Source of the DNA: Rubrobacteraceae bacterium
Lineage (GTDB): Bacteria > Actinomycetota > Rubrobacteria > Rubrobacterales > Rubrobacteraceae
NCBI GenBank assembly: GCA_023511405.1
Contig: JAIMBO010000006.1
Span: forward strand, 1 to 56,451
DNA length: 56,451 nucleotides
Reading direction: 5' to 3'
Both the position numbers and the translations under genes were made by a program. Below the pieces are notes generated by a model. The model did no database searches, was not told the origin of the DNA, and worked only from the letters and a program-made list of their open reading frames with translations. Shown here in pieces: positions 35,159-43,715 of this stretch; the stretch's first letter is position 1, and each line of letters begins with the position of its first letter.

Positions 35159-36253
35159 TCACCTCACCTTCCTGCGCCCGACGCGGAGCGTGGGATAGAG
35201 CACGGCGGCCAGCGGTATCGGCAGCCAGAAGTTCAGGATGCGGTATCCCAGGATCGGGACGACGGCCTCAGATCCCGTGCCGAGCAGCGCGAGCGTCCCG
35301 AGCATGAGCGTCTCGAAGACCCCGATGCCGCCGGGGGTGATCGGGAGGGACCCCACCGTGGTGGCGATGCCGTAGGCGACGAGGAGTTCGACGACCCCCG
35401 TGTTCACCTCGAACGCGCGGAAGGTGAACACCAGGCAGAGGGCGTCGAAGGCCCAGTAGCCGGAGGCGAGGATGGCTAGCCGCGAGGCTTCGGCCGGGTT
35501 GTTCCGGATCTGGCGGAACATGGCCCGCAGCTCGTCGCGCACCCGGTCGACGATCTGTGCGGCCTTCCTTTCCGCCTGCAGCTCGCCGTGCCGTCGGCCG
35601 GGGAGTCGGTACCAGAGGCTCGTCACGCGCACCAGAAAGGCCTTCGCCGTGCGTGGGTTTCTGTTGGCCATGTAGCCTCCCAGGAGGATGAAGCCGGCGA
35701 TCACGAGCGCGACGGACGCCGTGGCAGAACCGACCGGGCCGCGCCCGCCGTGGGCCAGCATGTATAGCGCGCTCGCCGCGAACATCACACCCAGGGCCGC
35801 GTACGAAAGAGCCGTCGCGGCGGCGAGCGCGAGGCCCGCCCGCCGGGGTTCGATCTCCCGACTCCGTATTCCTCCGTAGGTCACCGTCGCCGCCGCGGCC
35901 CCGCCGCCCGGTAGTACCCGCGAGGCGCCGAGGCCCGTGAGCGTCAGGCGGAGCATGTACCAGAAGCCCAGCCCGGCGCGCCTGCGCAGCCCCGGCGACG
36001 CCCCTATCCCCGACGCGGCGCCGACCGAGCGCCCCAGGAGCTCCGAGTAGCAGATGCTCCTCACCGTTTCGGAGACGAACGCGGCGACCAGCAACGGGGT
36101 GTCGGCGTGCAGCACGAGCCGCACCGAACGCTCGATGCCCGGCAACTGCGGCAGCAGCAGGTGTAGCGCCAGCCCCACCGAGACGAGGTAGAGCAGGTTG
36201 CGCACCAGGGTGTGCAGAGCGTATCCTCCCGCTTCTTGGTCGAGACGCCACAA
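35159..36253 (-). CDS. LPG_synthase_TM-family flippase-like membrane protein
   Basis: A 364-residue protein of eight to nine helices in the UPF0104/AglD family, the second member in this window. The blocks GASRVLPGGGAAAA and SLPITPGGIGVFETLML match the MprF flippase motif. A soluble loop of about 45 residues (about 200-245) lies mid-protein. TTG 36253 is uncertain; a G-rich site farther in (GGGAGG near 36228) suggests a slightly later start. No synthase gene is next to it. Confidence 0.82.
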   Translation of the reverse strand: MWRLDQEAGGYALHTLVRNLLYLVSVGLALHLLLPQLPGIERSVRLVLHADTPLLVAAFVSETVRSICYSELLGRSVGAASGIGASPGLRRRAGLGFWYMLRLTLTGLGASRVLPGGGAAAATVTYGGIRSREIEPRRAGLALAAATALSYAALGVMFAASALYMLAHGGRGPVGSATASVALVIAGFILLGGYMANRNPRTAKAFLVRVTSLWYRLPGRRHGELQAERKAAQIVDRVRDELRAMFRQIRNNPAEASRLAILASGYWAFDALCLVFTFRAFEVNTGVVELLVAYGIATTVGSLPITPGGIGVFETLMLGTLALLGTGSEAVVPILGYRILNFWLPIPLAAVLYPTLRVGRRKVR

Positions 36254-36281
36254 GATAACAGCATCCGGTGCCCCGTGCGTG

Positions 36282-36287
36282 TATCAT
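36282..36287 (+). promoter_or_regulatory. -10 box of the ArsB-like gene, leaderless type
   Basis: TATCAT lies seven bases before the GTG start at 36295, and there is no ribosome site. No convincing -35 box is seen at 16-18 bases. Confidence 0.35.
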
Positions 36288-36294
36288 CACTTGC

Positions 36295-37560
36295 GTGAGC
36301 GGGCTCTTTGCCGGGCTGGTCTTCGCCGCGACGCTCGCCCTCGTCCTCACCCGCCCCCGCGGCATCGGCGAGGCTTGGTGGGCCGCCGCCGGAGGTGGAG
36401 CCGTGCTCGTGGCCGGGCTTGTCTCCCTCTCCCAGTTCGGCGACATCCTGCGGACCACCCAGGACGCGCTGATCTTCCTGGTCGGCCTCATGGCGCTGAG
36501 CGCCGTGGCCGAGCGGGCGGGGTTCTTCGAGTGGGTGGCCTCGCGGGCGGCGCGGGCCGGGGGCGGGAGCGTCCCCCGGCTCTACGCTTTCGTCTTCGTC
36601 GCCGGGACGCTGGTTACGGCGTTTCTCTCGCTGGACTCGACCGCCATAGTCCTGACCCCCGTGGTCTACGTCATGGTCTCGAGGCTGCGCCTCTCGCCGC
36701 TGCCCTTCATGTTCGCCTGCACCTACACGGCGAATACCGCCTCGCTGTTTCTGCCGGTCTCGAACCTGACCAACCTCCTCGTCTACAACACTTTGGGGTT
36801 GGGCTTCCTCCGTTTCGCCCTGGTCATGCTGGTGCCGGCGCTCTTGGCCGTGGCGACGAACGCGGCGGTTTTCTTCTGGCTCTTTCGTGGAGAGTTGTCC
36901 GGGGCCTACGAGCACAAACCGGCTTCTTTCGTCCCGGAGAACCCCGCCTTCTTCCGACTGGCGGCGGCCGGCATGGCCGCCGTGCTCGCGGGGTTCTTCG
37001 TCGCGCCGGCCCTCGGCGTTCCCATAGGCCTGGTTGCGCTCATCGGGGGAGCGGTGCTCGTGGCGGTGGCGCGCTGGCGCGGGTGGGTGGGGCTGCGCGA
37101 GGTGGCGGGGTCGGTGTCGTGGGGTCTGATCATGCTGGTAGTTGGGCTCTTCGTGGTGGTGCGGGCGGTGGAGAACGCAGGACTCGCGGGGGCGCTGCAC
37201 GAGGCTTACGCGGCGGCCGGTCCCGGCGAGGGGCTGCTTCCGATCCTGGCCGTGGCCGCCGGGACCGCCCTCGGCGCGAACCTCATAAACAACGTCCCTA
37301 TGACCGTGGCCTCGCTCGGAGCCCTCTCGGAGGCCCATCATCCGGCGCTGGCCTACGCCTCGCTCCTCGGCATCGACATAGGCCCCAACCTCACGGTGGT
37401 CGGCTCTCTGGCGACCCTGATCTGGCTCTCCATAGTCCGCAGGCGGGGGATGGAGATCACCTCCCGAGAGTACCTGAGGGTGGGCCTGGTCTCCGCCCCC
37501 GTGATCCTGGTGGCCTCGGCGGTGGGGCTCTGGGTCTCGTTCGGCCTCTTCGGACCATAG
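36295..37560 (+). CDS. ArsB/NhaD-type (IT superfamily) ion transporter
   Basis: A 421-residue membrane protein with 10-12 helices. LDSTAIVLTPVVYV and NLTNLLVYNTLG in the first half and GANLINNVPMT with DIGPNLTVVGSL in the second half are the paired re-entrant motifs of ArsB-like carriers. Candidates are arsenite, Na+/H+ or organic anions; there are no arsR or arsC genes nearby, so arsenic is not supported. It is 13 bases upstream of a USP-OB fusion protein, which may regulate it. Confidence 0.85.
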   Translation: MSGLFAGLVFAATLALVLTRPRGIGEAWWAAAGGGAVLVAGLVSLSQFGDILRTTQDALIFLVGLMALSAVAERAGFFEWVASRAARAGGGSVPRLYAFVFVAGTLVTAFLSLDSTAIVLTPVVYVMVSRLRLSPLPFMFACTYTANTASLFLPVSNLTNLLVYNTLGLGFLRFALVMLVPALLAVATNAAVFFWLFRGELSGAYEHKPASFVPENPAFFRLAAAGMAAVLAGFFVAPALGVPIGLVALIGGAVLVAVARWRGWVGLREVAGSVSWGLIMLVVGLFVVVRAVENAGLAGALHEAYAAAGPGEGLLPILAVAAGTALGANLINNVPMTVASLGALSEAHHPALAYASLLGIDIGPNLTVVGSLATLIWLSIVRRRGMEITSREYLRVGLVSAPVILVASAVGLWVSFGLFGP

Positions 37561-37573
37561 GGGGTGCTCTCTT

Positions 37574-38278
37574 TTGCTTGCGATGGTCTGCATCGAGGGG
37601 AGGGACCGGGAGCGGATGGTGCGCGGCGCCTCGCGCTACCTCTCGGGGGTGCGTCGGATCCTGCTCGCCCACGTTCTGGACGAGCGGGCCCTCCGGGGCT
37701 ACGACCTCGCGTTGCGGGGACTGCTCGGGAGGCGCCAGCCGGACTCCGGGGACCTCCTGAGGGAGGCGGAGGCCGCCGCGATGGAGATGCTGGAGGAGGA
37801 ACGGTCGCTCCTCTCCGGCGCTCTGCCGGGTGCCGGGGTGGAGGTCGGGGTCCTTCTGCTGCGCGGCAGACCGGAACACGAGCTGGTGCGGGCGGCCGAA
37901 GAGCACGGGGTCTCGGTGCTGATCCTCGGCCGCGGGGGCGGGGACGGCGGACCGGTCGTGGTCTCCGACAGGATCTCCGGCTGGCACCGCAGCCCCCGCG
38001 GCGAGGTCGATGGTTTCTACCTGGAGGACGGAACGGAGGTGCGCTTCCCCCCGCACCGGGGAGCGCAGATCGAAGCCGCCCTGCGCGAGGGCGAGAACGT
38101 GGAGGTCCGGGGAGAGCGGCGCCCCCGACACGTCCACGCCCACCTCGTCGTCTCTCTCGACTCCGGAGCCTCGTTCGAGGCTCACCCGCCGGAGCGCGGG
38201 CCGGCCCGCCGTCGTCTGGGTCACGTCGCACGCTTCGTGACCGACCACGCCGGCTGCGACGTGGTGTTGCTCGGATGA
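37574..38278 (+). CDS. UspA-like domain fused to a small OB-like beta domain
   Basis: A 234-residue protein. Residues 1-130 look like a universal stress protein (ILLAHVLDERAL; VLILGRGGG in place of the usual GSRG nucleotide loop). Residues 133-200 (RGEVDGFYLEDGTEVRFPPH, then VEVRGERR) resemble a small OB-fold domain often appended to exported or stress proteins. The tail returns to a USP-like end (VTDHAGCDVVLLG), so the beta domain appears inserted into the USP fold before its last strand. TTG 37574 follows AGGGGG. It is co-transcribed with the transporter. Confidence 0.7.
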   Translation: MLAMVCIEGRDRERMVRGASRYLSGVRRILLAHVLDERALRGYDLALRGLLGRRQPDSGDLLREAEAAAMEMLEEERSLLSGALPGAGVEVGVLLLRGRPEHELVRAAEEHGVSVLILGRGGGDGGPVVVSDRISGWHRSPRGEVDGFYLEDGTEVRFPPHRGAQIEAALREGENVEVRGERRPRHVHAHLVVSLDSGASFEAHPPERGPARRRLGHVARFVTDHAGCDVVLLG

Positions 38279-38295
38279 AGGGTGTGCAGGGACAT

Positions 38296-38323
38296 TCTTA
38301 CCGGACTCTTACGCGGCTCTGCG
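38296..38323 (+). promoter_or_regulatory. Direct-repeat operator candidate before the response regulator gene
   Basis: TCTTAC at 38296-38301 is repeated at 38307-38312, an 11-base period, with a weaker TCTGCG at 38318. A -10-like TATCAT lies at 38345-38350. The pattern fits tandem binding of an OmpR-type response regulator, and the same repeat occurs before htrA. Confidence 0.45.
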
Positions 38324-38422
38324 CCGCGTCTGACATAGCCACGGTATCATGCGTACACACATCCTGGGGCAGCCTTCACGACAACACTACAACCCCCTCG
38401 CTCCGGGATGGAGGTGATATAA

Positions 38423-38448
38423 GGGGAGGTGCGTCCGGGCGCCTCCCC
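38423..38448 (+). other. Strong hairpin in the leader of the response regulator gene
   Basis: GGGGAGGTGC pairs with GCGCCTCCCC (10 bp, one G-U) around a six-base loop. No T-run follows, so it is probably an mRNA-stability or translation element rather than a terminator. It lies 47 bases before the TTG start. Confidence 0.45.
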
Positions 38449-38495
38449 GCACCCGGTCGGCGGTGGTGTGAAGAGCGAGTTTTCAGGAGAAGTTC

Positions 38496-39224
38496 TTGTC
38501 CAGAGCCCGCGTGCTCGTGATCGACGACGACAGGAGCATAACCGGCTTCCTCAAGCGCGCCCTCTCCTACGCCGGGTTCGACGTGGATCTCGCGCACAGC
38601 GGGCCGGAGGGGCTCGAACGGGCGCTCCTCTTCCGGCCTGAGGTGGTCGTGTTGGACATCCTGATGCCGGGGATGGACGGGCTCGAGGTCTGCCGGCGCC
38701 TGAGGGCGGCCGACGACACGCCGATCCTGATGCTCACGGCCAAAGACGAGGTCTCGGACCGGGTCGAGGGGCTGGAGAGCGGCGCGGACGACTACCTGGT
38801 CAAGCCCTTCGCGCACGAGGAGCTCATAGCCCGGGTGCGGGCCCTGCTCCGCCGTAGCGGCCGGGAAGAGGACCGGAAGAACGTGGTGCGTTTCGCCGAC
38901 CTCACCGTGGATCTCGCCGCGCGTGAGGTCCGGCGCGCAGACCGGCCGGTGCACCTGACGGCGAGGGAGTTCGATCTGCTCGCGGCCTTCCTCAGGCACC
39001 CGCGGCAGGTACTCTCCCAGGAGCAGCTCCTCGAGCAGGTCTGGGGCATAGACTTCGAGGCCCACACCCACGTCGTCGCCGTCTACGTCGGTTACCTGCG
39101 CGAGAAGCTCGAGGCGGGTGGCGAGCCGCGGCTGATCCACACGATGCGGGGGGCAGGTTATGTCCTCAGAGAAGAAGAAAGACCCCACGATGGCGAAACC
39201 CCGGGCCCTGCGCCTGCCCGGTAG
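38496..39224 (+). CDS. OmpR/PhoB-family response regulator
   Basis: A 242-residue DNA-binding regulator. The receiver domain (1-120) has the acidic pair in VIDDDRS, the phospho-acceptor Asp in VVLDILMPG, and the conserved Lys in LVKPF. The winged helix (about 130-230) contains LTAREFDLLAAF and IHTMRGAGYVL. TTG 38496 follows AGGAG. It overlaps the kinase gene by 65 bases. With the kinase and HtrA downstream the arrangement equals mycobacterial mprA-mprB-pepD. Confidence 0.93.
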   Translation: MSRARVLVIDDDRSITGFLKRALSYAGFDVDLAHSGPEGLERALLFRPEVVVLDILMPGMDGLEVCRRLRAADDTPILMLTAKDEVSDRVEGLESGADDYLVKPFAHEELIARVRALLRRSGREEDRKNVVRFADLTVDLAAREVRRADRPVHLTAREFDLLAAFLRHPRQVLSQEQLLEQVWGIDFEAHTHVVAVYVGYLREKLEAGGEPRLIHTMRGAGYVLREEERPHDGETPGPAPAR

Positions 39225-40698
39225 CCTGCGCGCGAGGCTCACCCTTTGGCACGCCTTGATCCTGGGGGTGGTGCTGGTCGCCTTCGCCGCCGCCGTATAC
39301 GCCATCCTCGCGAACAGCCTCTACGGGCAGGTCCGGCAGTCGCTCGTGGAGCGTGCGCGGCAGGTCAACGACGCGGTGAGGCCCCGGATCACGTACTCCC
39401 ACTTCTCGCCGGGCGTGGAGATCTTCATCCCGCCGCCCAACACCTTCGCCTCCTCCGACACCTTCGTGCAGGTGAGCACGCCCGACGGACGGGTGCTGGG
39501 AACTTCGGAAAACCTGGGCGGGAGGACGTTGCCCGAAGACCCCGTCACCTCCCACTCTGGCCGCCCGGACTTCAGGGTCGTCAGGGTGGGCGGCGAGGAG
39601 GTGGAAGTCTACAGCTCCCCGCTCGTGGTGGACGGCCGGACGGTCGGGGTGGTACAGGTGGGGCGCTCCCTCGCCCCCGTCCGTCAGACCCTCTCCCAGC
39701 TCCGACTGCTCGCCGGGGTGGGGCTTCTGGCGGCGCTGGTCCTCTCGGTCGGGGTCGTCTCGTTCATGGCTGGCGAGACCCTGCGTCCGCTCCGGCGCCT
39801 GATGAGCACCGCAGAGTCGATCGGATCCTCCCGCGACCTCTCCCGGAGGGTGAAGCTCCCCGACTCCGGTGACGAGGTCGGGCGCCTCGCCGTCACCTTC
39901 AACGAGATGCTCCGCCGGCTCGAGGCCTCGGACCGCCAGCTCCGCGAAACGCTCGAAGCGCAGAGGCGCTTCGTCGCCGACGCCTCCCACGAACTGCGTA
40001 CGCCGCTCACCACGATCCGGGGCAACGCGGGGCTGCTGCGCGCGGTCCCGGAGATGTCCGCTGCCGACCGGGAGGCGGCCCTCGCGGAGATCCACGGGGA
40101 GTCCGAGCGGATGAGCCGACTGGTCGGGGACCTCCTGACGCTGGCCCGCGCCGACGCCGGGCGTGCGCTGGAGCGAAGGCCCCTGGACCTCGCCACCCTG
40201 GCCAGGGAGGCGGTGGCGCAGGCGAGGGCACTCACCGAAGGCCAAAAGCTTTCGCTCGATGCGCCGGAAAGGATCGAACTCGCGGGCGACCGGGACGCGC
40301 TCAAGCAGCTTCTGCTCATCCTGCTCGACAACGCGATCAAGTACACCCCCTCCTCAGGGCACATCACCGTCCGGGCCGAAGCCTGGAGGGACGGTGGGGC
40401 GCACATCAGCGTTTCGGATACCGGGGAGGGTATAGCGCCCGAGCACCTGCCGCACATCTTCGAGCGTTTCTACCGCGCCGACCCCGCCCGCGCCACGGAG
40501 GGTACGGGGCTCGGGCTCTCCATCGCGAGCTGGATCGTCCGGCAGCACGGAGGAACGATTGAGGTCGAGAGCGAGCCGGGCCGGGGCTCGACGTTCACCG
40601 TCCATCTGCCCCCGAGCCTTCCCGGGGAACGAGAGAACGGCGTCGCCTCTCGGTCATCCGCCGAGACGGACGGGAGGCGAGGCGGCGGGAATCTCTGA
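39160..40698 (+). CDS. Membrane sensor histidine kinase
   Basis: A 512-residue kinase: helix 1 (about 30-50), an extracytoplasmic sensor region (about 52-170), helix 2 (about 185-205), HAMP (to about 260), HisKA with DASHELRTPL, and an ATPase domain with N box LLDNAIKYTP, G1 DTGEGI and G2 GTGLGLSI. It pairs with the overlapping response regulator and probably senses envelope stress, by analogy with MprB. ATG 39160 is used; ATG 39190 would shorten the tail by ten residues. Confidence 0.93.
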   Translation: MSSEKKKDPTMAKPRALRLPGSLRARLTLWHALILGVVLVAFAAAVYAILANSLYGQVRQSLVERARQVNDAVRPRITYSHFSPGVEIFIPPPNTFASSDTFVQVSTPDGRVLGTSENLGGRTLPEDPVTSHSGRPDFRVVRVGGEEVEVYSSPLVVDGRTVGVVQVGRSLAPVRQTLSQLRLLAGVGLLAALVLSVGVVSFMAGETLRPLRRLMSTAESIGSSRDLSRRVKLPDSGDEVGRLAVTFNEMLRRLEASDRQLRETLEAQRRFVADASHELRTPLTTIRGNAGLLRAVPEMSAADREAALAEIHGESERMSRLVGDLLTLARADAGRALERRPLDLATLAREAVAQARALTEGQKLSLDAPERIELAGDRDALKQLLLILLDNAIKYTPSSGHITVRAEAWRDGGAHISVSDTGEGIAPEHLPHIFERFYRADPARATEGTGLGLSIASWIVRQHGGTIEVESEPGRGSTFTVHLPPSLPGERENGVASRSSAETDGRRGGGNL

Positions 40699-40704
40699 TC
40701 GGAA

Positions 40705-40721
40705 TCTTACCCGCGCCTTAA
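40705..40721 (+). promoter_or_regulatory. Direct-repeat operator candidate before htrA
   Basis: TCTTAC (40705-40710) and CCTTAA (40716-40721) repeat with an 11-base period, as in the response regulator promoter. TAGACT at 40743-40748 is the best -10 candidate. The distance from the TCTTAC copy to that box is 38 bases, the same as for the second copy upstream of the regulator. TAAACT at 40719-40724 is an alternative -10 box that would overlap the repeat. Confidence 0.42.
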
Positions 40722-40791
40722 ACTGGCTTGATCCCGACGTCCTAGACTCGGTGCGTAAGACCTGCCTCGCGAGAGAACGGAGGTCCCCACC

Positions 40792-41952
40792 ATGAGATTC
40801 GAAGGTCTGCGCCATCCCCGTCCCGCGCTCGTCGCAGCAGCGCTGGTGGCGCTGCTGCTCGGCGTGGCCGCCGCGGGCTACGTGCTCCTCGACGAGGGTC
40901 CCGCGACCGCCCAGCCCACCACGGCCGGAAGTTCCGCTTCGAGCTCTTCCGGAGGTTCGGGGTCCGTGGCGAAGGTCGCGAGCGAGGTGGTCCCCTCCGT
41001 CGTACAGATCGACGTTGGCTTCTCTTCGCGGCCCAGATATGGAGCCCGGTTTGGGCAGGGTTCGAGCGGAAGCTCCTCCCAGGGCGAAGAGGGTATCGGA
41101 AGCGGTGTGATCTACCGCAGCGACGGCTACATCATCACCGCCGCCCACGTCGTGCAGAATGCGAGCTCGGTCAGGGTGATCTTCGCCGACGGCTCGACCA
41201 CCACCGCCAGCGTCGTGGGCACCGATCCCTACACCGACATCGCGGTCCTCAAGGTGAACCGCAACGGCCTCCCCGCGGCCACCTTCTCCAGCGACAGGAG
41301 GTTGCTCGTGGGTGAGAGGGCGATAGCCGTAGGCAGCCCCTCTGGTCTCCAGTCCACCGTCACCTCCGGCATCATAAGCGGCCTCAACCGCGACCTTCCA
41401 GCCGGGCTGACCGGCACGGGTTCCCAGGAGCCCTCGCTCACCAACCTGATCCAGACGGACGCCGCCATCTCCCCCGGCAACTCCGGCGGGGCGCTGGCCA
41501 ACATCAAAGGCGAGGTGATAGGGATAAACGAGGCCTACCTGCCGCCGGGCCAGACAGGGGCCGAGAACATAGGCTTCGCCATCCCCTCCTACACCGCCAT
41601 CTCCATCGCCGACCAGATAATCCAGAACGGCCGGGCCACCCATCCCTACCTGGGCGTCGCCCTGACCGACCTCACCCCCCAGATAGCGGGCCGCTTCGGC
41701 CTCCCGGTCGACTCCGGCGCGCTGGTCACGTATGTCCAGCGGGGCGGGCCCGCGGCCAGCGCCGGGATCAGGCGCGGGGACGTGATCGTCGGGATAGGCT
41801 CAAGGAAGGTGAGCGACTCGGGGGACCTCATCGCGGCGCTCGAGCGCTACCGGCCGGGGGAGAGCGTCACCCTGACGGTCGAGCGGGGCGGCGGCCGTAA
41901 GACCGTGGACGTCACGCTGGGACGCCTGAGCCGGAGCAGCACCCGGAGTTAG
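40792..41952 (+). CDS. HtrA/DegP-like serine protease with PDZ domain
   Basis: A 386-residue membrane-anchored quality-control protease. An N-terminal helix (about 12-33), a Ser-rich linker, a trypsin-like domain with the triad His in TAAHVV, Asp in YTDIAVLK and Ser in SPGNSGGAL, and one PDZ domain (about 285-375). ATG 40792 follows GGAGG. It is the natural output of the preceding two-component system, like PepD with MprAB. Confidence 0.95.
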   Translation: MRFEGLRHPRPALVAAALVALLLGVAAAGYVLLDEGPATAQPTTAGSSASSSSGGSGSVAKVASEVVPSVVQIDVGFSSRPRYGARFGQGSSGSSSQGEEGIGSGVIYRSDGYIITAAHVVQNASSVRVIFADGSTTTASVVGTDPYTDIAVLKVNRNGLPAATFSSDRRLLVGERAIAVGSPSGLQSTVTSGIISGLNRDLPAGLTGTGSQEPSLTNLIQTDAAISPGNSGGALANIKGEVIGINEAYLPPGQTGAENIGFAIPSYTAISIADQIIQNGRATHPYLGVALTDLTPQIAGRFGLPVDSGALVTYVQRGGPAASAGIRRGDVIVGIGSRKVSDSGDLIAALERYRPGESVTLTVERGGGRKTVDVTLGRLSRSSTRS

Positions 41953-41991
41953 AGGAATCCCAAGGTGCGCTCGGACGGGCCACGGTTCGGG

Positions 41992-41997
41992 TACACT
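41992..41997 (+). promoter_or_regulatory. -10 box of the corA-like gene, leaderless type
   Basis: TACACT lies seven bases before ATG 42005, with no ribosome site and no clear -35 box. Leaderless transcription is the simplest reading. Confidence 0.35.
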
Positions 41998-42004
41998 CTG
42001 GCGT

Positions 42005-43072
42005 ATGTCTGGCAGGCCAGAAAAAAGATCCGGCCGCGGTTACCTCGGGGTCTGGGATCCGACCGGCGGCGAGGCGAGACGTGGGAGCGGGCTACCGATC
42101 GAGGGCGGAGCCGAGCAGGTCAACGTCCTCGTGCGGGCCGGGGGGCGGGTGTGGGGGGTGGATTCGGAGCGGCTCCCCGAGGCCTTGCAGGAGTCCGAGA
42201 TGGTCTGGATAGACCTCGTGCGGCCCCGCGAGCGGGCGCGGGTTATCCTGGGTGAGGTCCTCCGTCTCAACCCGCTCACCGTCGAGGACTGTCTCTCCCC
42301 GCTGCGCATGCCCAAAGTCGACCTCTTCGACGGCGGGGCTTTCATAGCCGGGTTCGCCGCCCGGGTGGAGGGAGGCGAGCCGGTTCGGCTGAGCGCGATG
42401 GAGGTGGACCTGGTCTTCGGTGAGAGATGGCTCGTCACCGTGCGCGATGGCCCTCTGGAAGAGGTGCGCTCGCGGATCGAAGAGAGGCTCGGATCACCTG
42501 CCGGCATTGGAGCGCCGGGGGCAGAGTTGGCCTATTGCGCGCTGGATACGCTCGTCGACGGGCACCTGCCGGTGCTCGTGCAGGCTGCGACGGCCGCCGA
42601 GAGGCTGGAGTCGGCGCTCGACCCTTCACACGAGCGTGCTTCGCTCGGGGCTCTGGAGAACCTTATCTCGATGAAGCGTGACCTGCAGGCGTTCCGCCGG
42701 CTCGCCGTGGCTCAGCAGGAGGTGATCCGGCGCCTCGGGAGGAGCTTTCGGGAGCAGCGCGACTACCTCTCGGACGTCTCGGACAACCAGCGCGAGGCGG
42801 TGGACATGGCCGATGCAACCCGCGACTACGTAGACGGTGCGATAGAGGCCTACAGGATGCGCCGCGACGAGCGCAGCGAGCTCGGCATCCGGCGCCTCAC
42901 CGTGCTCGCCGCCCTGCTCGGCCCGCTGAGCGTCCTCGCCGGATGGTACGGGGTGAACTTCAAGTACCTCCCCGGCCAGGACAACCCCGCCGGGTTCTGG
43001 GTCTTCATCGCCGTGCAGCTCGTCTTCGTCCTCGTCTCCGCCCTCTACCTGCACCGCCGGGGGTTGCTCTAA
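42005..43072 (+). CDS. CorA/ZntB-like metal ion transporter
   Basis: A 355-residue CorA-superfamily protein: a soluble alpha/beta domain, a long helical funnel (about 190-290) and two C-terminal helices. The signature after helix 1 is YGVNF where CorA has YGMNF. ZntB-type members carry altered GxN motifs, so the transported ion (magnesium or zinc) is open. The first 50 residues are Gly/Arg-rich and poorly conserved, so a later start is possible. Confidence 0.88.
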   Translation: MSGRPEKRSGRGYLGVWDPTGGEARRGSGLPIEGGAEQVNVLVRAGGRVWGVDSERLPEALQESEMVWIDLVRPRERARVILGEVLRLNPLTVEDCLSPLRMPKVDLFDGGAFIAGFAARVEGGEPVRLSAMEVDLVFGERWLVTVRDGPLEEVRSRIEERLGSPAGIGAPGAELAYCALDTLVDGHLPVLVQAATAAERLESALDPSHERASLGALENLISMKRDLQAFRRLAVAQQEVIRRLGRSFREQRDYLSDVSDNQREAVDMADATRDYVDGAIEAYRMRRDERSELGIRRLTVLAALLGPLSVLAGWYGVNFKYLPGQDNPAGFWVFIAVQLVFVLVSALYLHRRGLL

Positions 43073-43103
43073 AGGGAGCCGCCCGCGCCGCCCTCGCTTC
43101 CGC

Positions 43104-43109
43104 TATACT
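43104..43109 (+). promoter_or_regulatory. -10 box of plsY, leaderless type
   Basis: TATACT ends nine bases before the GTG start at 43119. No Shine-Dalgarno sequence is present and no -35 box is evident. Confidence 0.4.
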
Positions 43110-43118
43110 CTCAGGGCT

Positions 43119-43715
43119 GTGTCCGGAGTACTGCTCATCCTGTTCGGGTACCTGCTCGGTTCGATCCCGACCGGCCTTCTGGTCGGGCTGGCCCGCGGCG
43201 TCGACGTACGCAAGGTGGGAAGCGGCAACATCGGTACCGCGAACGTCCTCAGGAGCGCGGGCAGGCTCGCCGCCTTCCTGACCCTGCTGGGCGACATGCT
43301 CAAAGGGCTCGTCCCGGTCCTCGTGGCGCGCGGTCTGAGCGATTCGGAGTGGGTCTGGGCGCTCACCGCCCTCGCCGCCATCGTGGGACACTGCTGGCCG
43401 GTCTTCCTCCGTTTCCGCGGAGGGAAGGGGGTCGCGACCGGGGCCGGGAGCGGCCTCGCGCTCGTCCCTCCTGTTGGTCTGGGGGTCTTCGTGCTGTGGT
43501 GGATCATCGCGTTCGCCTTCCGCTACACCTCGCTCGCCGCGATCGTCGTCTCGGTGGCGGCTCCGGTGGGGTACCTGATCACGGGTCAGCCCCTGCCGTA
43601 CCTGGTCTACGCGTTCGTCGGGGCGGCGGTGGTGCTCTGGCGGCACCGGGAGAACGCCCGGGCCCTGCTGGAGGGGCGCGAGCGGAGGTTCGGGCAGAGG
43701 AGGAGAGATGGCTAG
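43119..43715 (+). CDS. plsY: Glycerol-3-phosphate acyltransferase PlsY
   Basis: A 198-residue, five-helix membrane enzyme that acylates glycerol 3-phosphate from acyl-phosphate, the first step of phospholipid synthesis. The three family motifs are GSIPTG, KVGSGNIGTANVLR and RFRGGKGVATGAG. GTG 43119 is right after a -10 box. The next gene, a fatty acyl reductase fusion, overlaps by eight bases, linking phospholipid and fatty-alcohol chemistry. Confidence 0.95.
   Translation: MSGVLLILFGYLLGSIPTGLLVGLARGVDVRKVGSGNIGTANVLRSAGRLAAFLTLLGDMLKGLVPVLVARGLSDSEWVWALTALAAIVGHCWPVFLRFRGGKGVATGAGSGLALVPPVGLGVFVLWWIIAFAFRYTSLAAIVVSVAAPVGYLITGQPLPYLVYAFVGAAVVLWRHRENARALLEGRERRFGQRRRDG

Noticed and set aside
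36295-37560. Arsenite exporter assignment
   Set aside because: ArsB-like motifs are shared by many IT-superfamily carriers, and no arsR, arsA, arsC or arsD gene is nearby.
38312-38327. GCGGC-TCTGC-GCCGC hairpin as terminator of the USP gene
   Set aside because: Only 5 bp and followed by GTCTGACAT, not a T-run; it overlaps the direct-repeat operator region.
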